DNA from: Phycisphaerales bacterium UBA7708
GTDB lineage: Bacteria > Planctomycetota > Phycisphaerae > Sedimentisphaerales > Anaerohalosphaeraceae
Length of the DNA stretch: 11,094 nucleotides
Reading direction: 5' to 3'
Assembly: GCA_002482415.1 (NCBI GenBank)
Contig: DLFY01000321.1
Location: 839-11,932, forward strand
In this document: positions 1-6,780 of the stretch, piece by piece
Position numbering within the stretch: the first letter of the stretch is position 1
Layout: each line of letters begins with the position of its first letter
Notes under the pieces: generated by a model
What the model was told of the DNA's origin: nothing
Databases searched by the model: none
The model's input: the letters and a program-made list of their open reading frames with translations, nothing else
Program-made: the position numbers and the translations under genes

Positions 1-128
1 GTGATGCTTTTGCCCAGACCACGAGCGATTTCCGGCAGACGCCGGCCAAAAATCAACAGTGCTACCAAAGCAATCAATATCCATTCAGTACCTTGAGGAA
101 GACCCATGAAAGCAAGCATATTGGTCAT
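1..128 (-). CDS. tatA: Twin-arginine translocase subunit TatA/TatE family, 3' part missing
   Basis: The gene runs off the left edge and the first 42 codons are visible. TatA-type proteins oligomerise in the cytoplasmic membrane and form the conduit for folded proteins with twin-arginine signal peptides, working with TatC. The visible part has the family layout: a short N-terminus, one transmembrane helix around residues 16-27 (TEWILIALVALLIF), then the FGxxxLPE-type hinge seen here as FGRRLPEIARGLGKS (about residues 27-41), where the amphipathic helix begins. The ATG at 128 is preferred over the ATGs at codons 4 and 8 because AAAGGA lies 8 bases upstream. TatA, TatB and TatE are hard to separate from this part alone, but the FGRRLPE hinge favours TatA/E. 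A downstream tatC would lie outside the window and cannot be checked. Confidence 0.88.
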   Translation of the reverse strand, partial: MTNMLAFMGLPQGTEWILIALVALLIFGRRLPEIARGLGKSI

Positions 129-173
129 CGAAACGATCCTTTCCGATTATTCGTTGTTTATATATATCACCTA

Positions 174-201
174 ATTCTATCATAAACCCGTCAAAGGTCA
201 A
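174..201 (-). promoter_or_regulatory. Sigma70-like promoter for tatA
   Basis: On the minus strand TTGACC (196-201) and TAGAAT (174-179) are separated by 16 bases; each box matches the consensus at 5 of 6 positions. Transcription would start near 167, giving a leader of about 40 bases before the tatA ATG. The -35 hexamer is identical to that of the aspS promoter in this window. Confidence 0.6.
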
Positions 202-242
202 GCATTTATGACTCTATTCACTGCGGCAGGGGGTCTTTATAT

Positions 243-259
243 AAAATGCCCCGGCGGGG
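243..259 (-). terminator. Possible weak terminator after the aldo/keto reductase gene
   Basis: In the 173-bp gap between tatA and the reductase gene, CCCC (249-252) and GGGG (256-259) can form a short GC hairpin with a 3-base loop. On the minus strand it is followed by CATTTTATAT. A second inverted repeat, CCGGAAA (287-293) with TTTCCGG (311-317), spans the reductase stop codon but has a 17-base loop and no proper T-run. Either could end the MATE-reductase transcript. The short GC stem is only 4-5 bp, so this is a weak call. Confidence 0.3.
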
Positions 260-301
260 TCTATGGTTACAAAATAAATCCAATGGCCGGAAACAGTCAC
301 A

Positions 302-1297
302 TTAAACACTTTTCCGGGCAACAATAGCGTCTATGTCGGATAACTCCTGATCTGTATACTCGATATTATTTATCGCTTTCAGGTTGTCCTGAATCTGTTC
401 AACCCGGCTTGCCCCAATGACGACCGAGGTAATACGCTTATCGGATAATAACCAGCTTATTGCCATCTGAGACAAACTTTGCCCCCGTCTCTTAGCAATA
501 CGATTTAAATCATTCAATTGTTTCACAAGCTGCGGGGTAATCATTTCCGGTTTCAGGAACTCGTTTTGCTTTCCAGCTCGGGAATCGGCGGGGATGGAGC
601 CGTTAAGGTACTTGTTGGTCAAAAGACCCTGAGCCAGCGGGGAAAAGACAATACAGCCCAGCCCCAGCTCATCCAGCGTTTCAAACAGGGTCTCGGTGTC
701 TGGATTTCGTATCAGCATGGAGTGTCGGGGCTGATGGATAATAAATGGGCAGTTCAGTCGTCGCAGGAACTCGGCGGCCTTACGGGTCAGATTCGGCGGA
801 TATTTGGAAATCCCCGCATACAAAGCCTTGCCCATTCGCACTGCATCCGCAAGGGCAGTCAGTGTTTCTTCCATGGGTGTGGCCGGATCCACCCGATGTG
901 AATAAAAGATATCCACATAATCCAGCTTCATCCGCTCCAGCGATTGGTCCAGACTCGACAGGACATACTTGCGGCTGCCGCCGTCACCGTAAGGCCCGGG
1001 CCACATCAGATGGCCCGCTTTGGTCGAAATGATCAACTCATCACGATATCCCGACAAATCCGTCAGCAGGATATTGCCGAAGCAGCGTTCCGCCGCTCCC
1101 GGCGGGGGGCCATAGTTGTTGGCCAGGTCAAAATGGGTGATGCCGGCGTCGAAAGAGGTCAAAATCATCGCCCGGGCGGTGTCAAAACTATCCTGTTCCC
1201 CGAAATTTTGCCACAACCCCAAAGATATTAACGGCAGCTTGAGCCCGCTTTTTCCGCAGGCACGATAGCTCATGGACTGGTACCGGTTTGGATTCAT
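302..1297 (-). CDS. Aldo/keto reductase, YghZ/Gpr (L-glyceraldehyde 3-phosphate reductase) family
   Basis: A 331-aa cytoplasmic NADPH-dependent oxidoreductase. It resembles E. coli YghZ (Gpr), which reduces L-glyceraldehyde 3-phosphate and methylglyoxal. Shared landmarks are YRACGKSGLKLP (residues 11-22), FDLANNYGPPPG (56-67), WPGPYG (99-104), YSHRVD (132-137) and the cofactor-binding GASRVEQ (295-301). The AKR tetrad is present: Asp57, Tyr62, Lys93 and His134. The frame is open for 28 more codons to 1381, but that extension overlaps the MATE gene. The ATG at 1297 gives the family N-terminus (MNPNRYQSMSYR) and has GGGAG about 8 bases upstream, so it is chosen. The gene lies 64 bp behind the MATE gene and probably shares its transcript. 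The physiological substrate is inferred from the family only. Confidence 0.9.
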   Translation of the reverse strand: MNPNRYQSMSYRACGKSGLKLPLISLGLWQNFGEQDSFDTARAMILTSFDAGITHFDLANNYGPPPGAAERCFGNILLTDLSGYRDELIISTKAGHLMWPGPYGDGGSRKYVLSSLDQSLERMKLDYVDIFYSHRVDPATPMEETLTALADAVRMGKALYAGISKYPPNLTRKAAEFLRRLNCPFIIHQPRHSMLIRNPDTETLFETLDELGLGCIVFSPLAQGLLTNKYLNGSIPADSRAGKQNEFLKPEMITPQLVKQLNDLNRIAKRRGQSLSQMAISWLLSDKRITSVVIGASRVEQIQDNLKAINNIEYTDQELSDIDAIVARKSV

Positions 1298-1361
1298 GGA
1301 TAAATCTCCCGTCAATGTCGATATCCGATCAGACGATACGTTTCTCATTTTTTGCGATAAT

Positions 1362-2795
1362 TTACACTTCACGGGTTTCATTCAAGCTGGCAAATTCCGA
1401 GACCAGCGGTTCCTGTGGCTCGCCGACAAGCTGGATGGACCGCCACTTGCCGCTGCGGTATCGCAGATAAAGCACGCCGCTGAACAGCATCATCGTGATG
1501 CACAGGATACTCCAGGCCGACTGCGGCGTAAAGTGAAAATAACGCAATGCCGCATCCAGCACACCGACCAGCGACCAGTGCATCGTGACGGAAATACACA
1601 TCACCCAGAATGTATCGCCCGCGCCGCGCAAGGCCCCGCCAAAGACCAGCATCATCGCATCGGCCATGACATAGAGTGCCGCCATCCGGACCATCGTCAC
1701 GGCCATCGGAAACGCCTGTTCGAATACGGGGTCCGTTTCGGCAGGCCGGAAAACACCTACCAGATAATGCGGCAGCAGGGCAAAAATCATCAGCGTACAG
1801 AACGAATACGCCCAGGCCAGTTTTAGCCCCGACAGCGTGGCGCGATGGGCTGTATCGGGCTGTCTGGCTCCCATGTACCGGCCAACAAGACTGATGACGC
1901 CGATATGAATCCCGATCAGGGGAATGAATGAGACCATGTCCCAGTTGAAGACCACGGTGACGGCTGCCGCGGAGGTCGGGCTGATGCCGTGAAATTTCAA
2001 TACCAGAACAGTAAACGCCAGCATGTTCAGAAAAAATTCAACGCCGGTCGGATAGCCGTACCGCAGCAGTTTTTTCATGATAGTCCAGTCAAAATGGAAC
2101 GATTGGCTGACTGCAAACTCGGTCCGATTGGTCCCGATGAAATATGATATGGCCAGGATGCTCAGGCCGACAATTCCACCGGTCAGTGTGGCGTAGGCGG
2201 CGCCGGCAATGCCCATGGCGGGGAATCCAAGCTTGCCAAAGATGAAGACATAGTCAAGGCCGACATTGGTAATCATCGCGGCAAATGTGGAAAACATCAC
2301 CACTGAAGTTTTGCCCACACCGGAAAAAAAGCAGCTCAGACAGTTGCGAACCAGCCCGATGAGGGTTCCGTAAATCAGGATGTTGAAATAAACCTTTTGC
2401 GGCGCAAGCTGCTCCGGCGAGACCCTGACCAGTTCAAATAGCCACAATCCCAGCGGCCGGCAGCATAGAATCGCCGGATAGGCCAGCAGGCAGACCAGTA
2501 AGCCCTGCGTGATAACCCTCGCACAATTTTCTTTCCGCCCGGCCCCGAAATATTGAGCAGCCAGGGCGGTGCAATAGCCGGTCAGGCCCAGGAAAAACGT
2601 CGTGAGCATGAAGCTGGTCAGACCGCCGCCCATGGCGGCAGCCATTTGTTCAGAGCCGAGTTGCGCCAAAAACAGCCGATCGGTAAAAATCATCACCGTA
2701 TCACAGGCATTGGACACCACCATCGGCATCGCAATCGCCAGCATTTCCCGGATTCCGCCGGGCCCATCCAATTGTCGTTTCAGAAGCGTATCCAT
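1362..2795 (-). CDS. MATE family multidrug/toxin efflux transporter
   Basis: A 477-aa polytopic inner-membrane protein with about 12 predicted helices. MATE proteins export cationic drugs or metabolites in exchange for Na+ or H+. Both halves of the internal repeat are visible: QYFGAGRKENCARVITQG (81-98) in the N-half and RYMGARQPDTAHRATLSG (306-323) in the C-half. The loop GLDYVFIFGKLGFPAMGIAGAA (around 179-200) and GGALRGAGDT (386-395) are typical of the family. The frame is open back to a TTG at 2849, but the ATG at 2795 gives the usual start (MDTLLKRQLDGPGGIREML). Neither start has a good Shine-Dalgarno sequence, so the start is uncertain by 18 codons. The hydrophilic C-terminal tail from about residue 448 is unremarkable. 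The substrate cannot be told. Confidence 0.92.
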   Translation of the reverse strand: MDTLLKRQLDGPGGIREMLAIAMPMVVSNACDTVMIFTDRLFLAQLGSEQMAAAMGGGLTSFMLTTFFLGLTGYCTALAAQYFGAGRKENCARVITQGLLVCLLAYPAILCCRPLGLWLFELVRVSPEQLAPQKVYFNILIYGTLIGLVRNCLSCFFSGVGKTSVVMFSTFAAMITNVGLDYVFIFGKLGFPAMGIAGAAYATLTGGIVGLSILAISYFIGTNRTEFAVSQSFHFDWTIMKKLLRYGYPTGVEFFLNMLAFTVLVLKFHGISPTSAAAVTVVFNWDMVSFIPLIGIHIGVISLVGRYMGARQPDTAHRATLSGLKLAWAYSFCTLMIFALLPHYLVGVFRPAETDPVFEQAFPMAVTMVRMAALYVMADAMMLVFGGALRGAGDTFWVMCISVTMHWSLVGVLDAALRYFHFTPQSAWSILCITMMLFSGVLYLRYRSGKWRSIQLVGEPQEPLVSEFASLNETREV

Positions 2796-2860
2796 AAGAC
2801 CGGCGATTGTACCGGCAATGCGGCGAAGACTAAAGCAAAAAATATGCAAATAAAGGATTC

Positions 2861-2884
2861 GTACAGGGACTCAGATTCCTGTAC
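2861..2884. repeat. Perfect inverted repeat upstream of the MATE gene, possible operator or leader hairpin
   Basis: GTACAGG (2861-2867) and CCTGTAC (2878-2884) are perfect 7-base arms around a 10-base spacer. The element lies between the terminator of the upstream operon and the MATE start, about 65 bp before the ATG. Palindromes in this position in front of efflux genes are often repressor sites, but no regulator gene is nearby and no convincing promoter was found, so an RNA hairpin is equally possible. Confidence 0.4.
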
Positions 2885-2892
2885 ATAAAGTT

Positions 2893-2925
2893 AAAAAAGC
2901 CGGAATCCCATGCGGAGATTCCGGC
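2893..2925 (-). terminator. Strong rho-independent terminator
   Basis: A perfect 9-bp stem, GCCGGAATC (2899-2907) with GATTCCGGC (2917-2925), and a 9-base loop. On the minus strand it is followed at once by six T residues (2893-2898). It lies 24 bp after the stop of the small membrane protein and closes the photolyase-SDR operon. It also insulates the MATE gene from that operon. Confidence 0.88.
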
Positions 2926-2948
2926 GTATGTGTCAGCGGAATGTCAAC

Positions 2949-3212
2949 CTAACAAATGGACAACCATTGCAAAATAAACGGCAGCATCAGCAGCAGGGCG
3001 AGAGCGGCAATGACAAACCCCAGCCATTTGCGCTGGTCCTGAACAATACCGATGATGCCGAATACCAATGCCAGCGGCACACACACCATGCAGAGTATCG
3101 CTCCAAGCGATACAAGGGGGTTGCCTCACCCAGGCCGCATAACCATCAGCAATCCTATCGTAATCCCTGCCGCCGCCAGTAATTTCGCCGCAATCAGTCC
3201 GTATTTCATCAT
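2949..3212 (-). pseudogene. Small three-helix membrane protein interrupted by one in-frame TGA
   Basis: The frame from the ATG at 3212 (next ATG at 3209) reads 28 residues, then TGA at 3126-3128, then continues in the same frame for 58 residues to a TAG at 2949-2951. The whole reads as one hydrophobic protein of 87 positions. Helix 1 is about residues 5-25, followed by the loop RPG-(TGA)-GNP. Helix 2 is about 33-56, then the polar loop QDQRKW, then helix 3 about 64-85. AAGGA lies just before the start, which follows the SDR stop by 12 bp, so it belongs to that operon. The strong terminator follows. No frameshift is needed to join the halves. The simplest reading is a nonsense mutation or a base error. 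A perfect hairpin 12 bases after the TGA leaves recoding open. No family is recognised. Confidence 0.6.
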
Positions 3213-3224
3213 TTTCCTTTTCTG

Positions 3225-4148
3225 TCAAGTCTGTGAAGATGCGTTATGTCTTCGCAGCAATTCACTGATATAATGTTTTCCCAGAAGGTCCTTATTTTGT
3301 TCCAGCCAGCATGTGAGTTTTGTGCTGCCGGTCGGAGGACTGTCCACCACCAGCAGATTATTCATCAGACTCTTGATCTCGTCCCCGGTTATCATGACAT
3401 CGTGCACCCATAATCCAATCAGCTTACTGATCATCGCTGCAACAAAAGGCGGCGTCGGCAGGATAATCCGCCTGACTCCAATCGTCCTGGCGATGGTCTG
3501 GATAAATTCCCTGAATGTAAACGTTTCCGGGCCAACCGCATTGAGAATCGTGTTTTCCCGGCGCATTCCCTGCTGTACACACAGATTAGCCAAGTCCCCT
3601 ACATAAACCGGCTGCAGTTTATACCGGCCCATGCCGAAAACCCCGAAAATCGGAAATGTCCGCAGCATCCAGGCGACATTATTAATCAGGACGCCTTCGC
3701 TGCCGAACAGGAGGGTCGGACGAACAATCGCATAGGATATCCCCAGGTCCATTAAAAACCGTTCCACCTTTGCTTTACCTCGAAAATAATCGAGCGGCGA
3801 GTCGATGGATGGATTGGTGATGCTGATATGGACGATTCGCTGCACGCCGGCCTTTTTGGCGGCCTCAAACAGTCGGGATGTATTGATAATTGCCTGTTCG
3901 AATGTGAATGTCTTGTGGTTGAACCGTACCCAGTAGGTATTGTAAAGTGTGGTTACTCCTTCAAGGGATTGGCACAATTGTTCCGGATTGTCGAAGTGGA
4001 ATGGGTAAGCCTTGACCCTATCCCCAAATGGATTGGGTGAAGTATTCGTCAGTGTGATAACACGCTGCTCCGCATCCAGGAGTTGTCTGGCGATATAGCT
4101 TCCCGTATATCCGAAAGCACCTGTGACAGCATGGATTGGGAGATTCAT
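3225..4148 (-). CDS. NAD(P)-binding SDR/NmrA-like protein (NDUFA9-like atypical SDR)
   Basis: A 307-aa soluble protein with an N-terminal Rossmann fold. The dinucleotide-binding loop is TGAFGYTG (residues 9-16), after the first beta strand IHAV. A YxxxK pair is present as Tyr121 and Lys125 in LDYFRGKAKVE, and AIVRPTLLFG (140-149) is the strand typical of extended and atypical SDRs. The C-terminal part (about 170-307) would form the substrate domain. The substrate is unknown; relatives include sugar epimerase-like proteins and quinone oxidoreductase accessory proteins. The ATG at 4148 has GGTGA close upstream and overlaps by ATGA the stop of a short photolyase-tail-like frame, as in translationally coupled genes. 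The gene ends in TGA, so TGA acts as a stop in this genome. Confidence 0.85.
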   Translation of the reverse strand: MNLPIHAVTGAFGYTGSYIARQLLDAEQRVITLTNTSPNPFGDRVKAYPFHFDNPEQLCQSLEGVTTLYNTYWVRFNHKTFTFEQAIINTSRLFEAAKKAGVQRIVHISITNPSIDSPLDYFRGKAKVERFLMDLGISYAIVRPTLLFGSEGVLINNVAWMLRTFPIFGVFGMGRYKLQPVYVGDLANLCVQQGMRRENTILNAVGPETFTFREFIQTIARTIGVRRIILPTPPFVAAMISKLIGLWVHDVMITGDEIKSLMNNLLVVDSPPTGSTKLTCWLEQNKDLLGKHYISELLRRHNASSQT

Positions 4149-4245
4149 AAATCACCGTCCGGCAGATATTGTTGAATATATTCTTCCGGCCTGAATTTCC
4201 GTCTCAAGCCCGCATCATTCCTGACATTTTGGACAAACAGATTGC
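4145..4245 (-). pseudogene. Remnant resembling the C-terminus of a class II photolyase
   Basis: This 100-bp gap between the 309-aa gene and the SDR gene is not random. In one minus-strand frame it reads VRNDAGLRRKFRPEEYIQQY and ends at a TGA at 4145-4147. Eighteen codons from 4219 down to 4166 align in phase with the photolyase tail (codons between about 5314 and 5261): 10 of 18 residues and 37 of 54 bases are identical, with 23 of the first 27 bases identical. There is no start codon or upstream body, so it looks like the end of a lost or partly duplicated photolyase gene. The alignment was done by hand and the upstream limit is unclear. It could instead be the tail of an unrelated protein. 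Confidence 0.45.
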
Positions 4246-5175
4246 TCAATCCGCCCAGACTCCTTCCCTGAGATAGTTGTCGATGTAACTTTTTTCTTTT
4301 TCACTCAGAATTTTATTATAACCGGAAATTTCAGATTCTGGAAATTGTTTTGATTTCATCAGTTCAATTTTCAGTCTCAAGTTCTCGAATTCCAGGTATG
4401 ACATGTATTTTTCTATAAATTTTGCATGGTTACTGAATCCGATATTTTGACTGTCCCAAGCCAGATTTTTCAAGCCAGCGATATCTTGAATACTAAACAC
4501 AACAGAGCATGTCGTGTCGTTTTGGATTTTTAAACCGCGGCGATACCGATCCAATGTTTTATTTTTCGATGCAAGAAGAGAAGTCAATTCACAATAGCTG
4601 TCAAGACTGTCAGTTATGTTTTGCATCGAGTTCTCGATGGCTTGTGATTGGAAATACTCATATAAGTGATTATCCATACGATGAACAGGCCAATCTTTGC
4701 GGTCCTCAATCAGAATGGAATAAATCTCTCGGGAATACACTGTATAAGGCAATATTTCTTTAGCAGGCCCATTGATGAATAAAAAAGGGCTTTTTGCTGA
4801 CTGAGTAAATAGCTGACCACAATCATCAATCACCTCTTCAATGTCTTTAATATAATTGATTTGAAAAGCAGCATAATCCGGGCAAAGCAATTTTCGCTCA
4901 ATTCGCAAACAAGGATCAAGAACTTTTACATAGACGGCTCTTTTGCCGTGGTTGTACGTTTGAAAATCTAAATATCCTTTGGTGATCATTTCCTGTTCAT
5001 TTAAGGGAAAGTGATGCTCGCGGATAGAAAAATATTTTAAGCATTGAACAAGGGCGGCTAATGAAAGTTCAGTATTAGTGCCGGAAATGCCATTTTGAGA
5101 AAAAAAACCAACTGTTAACAAAAATGACAATCCCAGACATACCGCCGCCAGAGTTAAATGCTTTTGCCGATTCAT
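4246..5175 (-). CDS. Hypothetical membrane-anchored protein, AT-rich orphan
   Basis: A 309-aa protein that I do not recognise. It begins MNRQKHLTLAAVCLGLSFLL: a short basic N-terminus and one hydrophobic segment at about residues 8-24, which fits a signal anchor or an uncleaved signal peptide with the remainder outside the cytoplasm. The rest is polar, with Cys45, Cys89, Cys98, Cys119, Cys195 and Cys223 as possible disulfide partners, and a charged, probably helical C-terminus (about 252-305). The ATG at 5175 is preferred (AGGGA about 10 bases upstream) over a GTG at 5199 that has no Shine-Dalgarno sequence. Base composition is clearly lower in GC than in its neighbours (a 60-base sample at 4321 counts 32% GC). 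It lies 40 bp behind the photolyase gene on the same strand, with a photolyase-tail-like remnant on its other side. This suggests later insertion into the operon. Confidence 0.65.
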   Translation of the reverse strand: MNRQKHLTLAAVCLGLSFLLTVGFFSQNGISGTNTELSLAALVQCLKYFSIREHHFPLNEQEMITKGYLDFQTYNHGKRAVYVKVLDPCLRIERKLLCPDYAAFQINYIKDIEEVIDDCGQLFTQSAKSPFLFINGPAKEILPYTVYSREIYSILIEDRKDWPVHRMDNHLYEYFQSQAIENSMQNITDSLDSYCELTSLLASKNKTLDRYRRGLKIQNDTTCSVVFSIQDIAGLKNLAWDSQNIGFSNHAKFIEKYMSYLEFENLRLKIELMKSKQFPESEISGYNKILSEKEKSYIDNYLREGVWAD

Positions 5176-5215
5176 AGTTAATGATTCCCTGCAAAACACG
5201 AATTGTAAAGTATTT

Positions 5216-6598
5216 TTAATCTCTCTTCGCCTTTATTTCTGAACCATTACTGTAAGTTGTGACTTTGTCAATATATTTGACTGGATCGAATTTCCGCTTC
5301 AGGCCCGCATAATTCATATAGCGTACTTTCCCGAATACAGCCCGCTCGCCCCAGGGGCGGTCGTGCTTGCCGAAGCACCAGGCCACACCGGCGAAACTGT
5401 TCGGGTCGCGTCCATCCAGTTGGTATTTGTTGTTCAGATACAATGCCCACTCGAAGGCCTGCCGGGGTGTACGGGTCCATTCCAGAATCTTCTTGCCCCA
5501 GTACATCCGCATATAATTATGCATCTTGCCGGTCAGCACCATCTCCATCTGGGCGGCATTCCAGGCCGGGTCGTGCGTCCGGGCGTTTTCGAACTGCTCC
5601 AGCGTGTACACATACTCTCGTTTATCTTTTGCATGGACGTTCAGGGTATTGATTGCCCAGTTCGGCAGGGCGTTATACTCATCATATCGGCGATTGTACC
5701 AGACAAAGTTGAATGCCAGTTCCCGCCGGACAATCAGCTCCTCCAGAAAGGCATCTTTACCCAGGCTGTCGGTGTCGGCAATCGCCAGGGCGATCTCCAG
5801 CGGGCTGATTTGTCCGAAATGCAGATAGGGGCTCAGGTGCGACTGAATATCCAATGAGGGGTCGTTCCGCTGCCCGCCATAGGAGTCCAGTTTCTGCGAG
5901 ATAAACGCCTTCAGACGCCTGGATGCCTCCGCCGGCCCGCCCAGAAACACCTTTGATGCCGGCACGGAGCGGTCGATGTTCAGTTTTTTGATTATCGCAT
6001 CGATGTTGCCAAGCGGGAGAGATTGAGGCAGCTTGTCAGTCCCGCGAAGGCGGGAATCCAGTCTGCTCGATTTGAATCCTGTCAAAAATGCCTCTAATTG
6101 CCGGTGAATTCGCGGCCTGAGCGTTCCGGCCGAAAAATTTTCCTTATCCGAGGCTGTCTGTACCGGCACGATGACATTGGTAATCACCTCGACCATCTCG
6201 CAATCGACGGTTTCGGCGACCTCCTTGCGCCAGTCTCTCTGGATTCGCAAATAGCCATCATCCGTAATAATCATATCGGCTTTGTCCGAAAACTCAGCCA
6301 GGACCTCTACTGGCCGGCCCATCCGGACCACCAGTTCAATTCCACGACCCGCCAGGATGTTTTGCGTCTGAGCCAGTCCTTCCAGCATAAATTGGTAATG
6401 CCGCAGGTTCGCCTCCGGATAGGCTGTCAATGCAAACACAGCAAGCAGGGGTTTTCGACTTGCATTGGCTGTGCGAATGGCATACTCGAGAGCATGATTG
6501 AAGTTGGCACGCTGTGCCGCCTGCATCCAGTACACCACCCAGGCCCGATTCTGTCGGGGCTTATGATTTAAGGCGCGTATGCGTTCTTTCTGAATCAC
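5216..6598 (-). CDS. phr: Class II deoxyribodipyrimidine (CPD) photolyase
   Basis: A 460-aa FAD enzyme that splits UV-induced cyclobutane pyrimidine dimers using near-UV or blue light. The N-terminal alpha/beta antenna domain starts with WVVYWMQAAQRANFNHAL (about residues 20-37), a class II hallmark. The C-terminal FAD domain holds SHLSPYLHFGQISP (253-266), LTGKMHNYMRMYWGKK (355-370), YLNNKYQLDGRDPN (387-400) and WCFGKHDRPWGERAVFGKVR (407-426), all typical of class II. The start is the GTG at 6598, because AGGAG lies 7 bases upstream; the open frame back to a TTG at 6661 lacks this and would include the promoter. Residues 180-188 (LDSRLRGTD) come from a dispersed DNA repeat (see separate entry). 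It is the first gene of a probable operon and is transcribed from 6629-6657. Confidence 0.94.
   Translation of the reverse strand: MIQKERIRALNHKPRQNRAWVVYWMQAAQRANFNHALEYAIRTANASRKPLLAVFALTAYPEANLRHYQFMLEGLAQTQNILAGRGIELVVRMGRPVEVLAEFSDKADMIITDDGYLRIQRDWRKEVAETVDCEMVEVITNVIVPVQTASDKENFSAGTLRPRIHRQLEAFLTGFKSSRLDSRLRGTDKLPQSLPLGNIDAIIKKLNIDRSVPASKVFLGGPAEASRRLKAFISQKLDSYGGQRNDPSLDIQSHLSPYLHFGQISPLEIALAIADTDSLGKDAFLEELIVRRELAFNFVWYNRRYDEYNALPNWAINTLNVHAKDKREYVYTLEQFENARTHDPAWNAAQMEMVLTGKMHNYMRMYWGKKILEWTRTPRQAFEWALYLNNKYQLDGRDPNSFAGVAWCFGKHDRPWGERAVFGKVRYMNYAGLKRKFDPVKYIDKVTTYSNGSEIKAKRD
6035..6061. repeat. Dispersed palindromic repeat inside the photolyase gene
   Basis: CCCGC (6041-6045) and GCGGG (6050-6054) form a palindrome around GAAG within GTCCCGCGAAGGCGGGAATC. 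This is the core of a repeat that occurs in many bacterial genomes, usually between genes, and is often translated as DSRLRGND when it falls in a coding region. Here it is in frame and adds LDSRLRGTD at residues 180-188, in the linker between the antenna and FAD domains, where an insertion should be tolerated. Confidence 0.65.
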
Positions 6599-6628
6599 GA
6601 AAGCTCCTGATATCGATTTGTTTATCAC

Positions 6629-6657
6629 ACTATACGAAACAAGAGTAAAAATGTCAT
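6629..6657 (-). promoter_or_regulatory. Sigma70-like promoter for the photolyase operon
   Basis: On the minus strand ATGACA (6652-6657) and TATAGT (6629-6634) are 17 bases apart; each matches consensus at 5 of 6 positions. Transcription would start near 6622, leaving a leader of about 24 bases before the GTG at 6598. A possible second promoter lies further upstream: a perfect TTGACA at 6716-6721 followed by a run of A and T with TTTATA at 6693-6698. Both boxes open with a TGACATTT sequence. Confidence 0.6.
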
Positions 6658-6751
6658 ACAATTTTTATAAATTCCAGCGAATCACCTGTTCATATAAATA
6701 TATACAGATAGTAAATGTCAACATAGTGTGTACTGATTCAAAGAATCCATA

Positions 6752-6780
6752 TTGACCTAAGCGATATTTTGGACTATATT
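6752..6780 (+). promoter_or_regulatory. Sigma70-like promoter for aspS
   Basis: TTGACC (6752-6757) and TATATT (6775-6780) are 17 bases apart, each 5 of 6 to consensus. The start would be near 6787, about 45 bases before the aspS ATG. The leader has no room for a T-box or other long riboswitch. The 233-bp gap 6599-6831 holds this promoter and the divergent photolyase promoter, with no supported gene. Confidence 0.65.

Noticed and set aside
287..317. Inverted repeat CCGGAAA / TTTCCGG across the reductase stop codon as a terminator
   Set aside because: The loop is 17 bases and no T-run follows directly on the minus strand; mentioned only as an alternative.
1298..1381. 28-codon upstream extension of the aldo/keto reductase
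   Set aside because: It overlaps the MATE 3' end and does not match the family N-terminus. The ATG at 1297 has a good Shine-Dalgarno sequence.
1272..1826. Plus-strand open frame of 184 codons opposite the MATE and reductase genes
   Set aside because: It overlaps both genes, is rich in His, Arg and Gln as expected of a shadow frame, and has no start signal.
2786..2815. TACAAT just before the MATE ATG as a -10 box for a near-leaderless transcript
   Set aside because: No acceptable -35 box lies 16-18 bases upstream.
2944..3228. Alternative minus-strand frame of 94 codons over the small membrane protein
   Set aside because: It has no hydrophobic pattern or family resemblance. The frame one step away has the Shine-Dalgarno sequence, three clean helices and a correct position before the terminator, despite its TGA.
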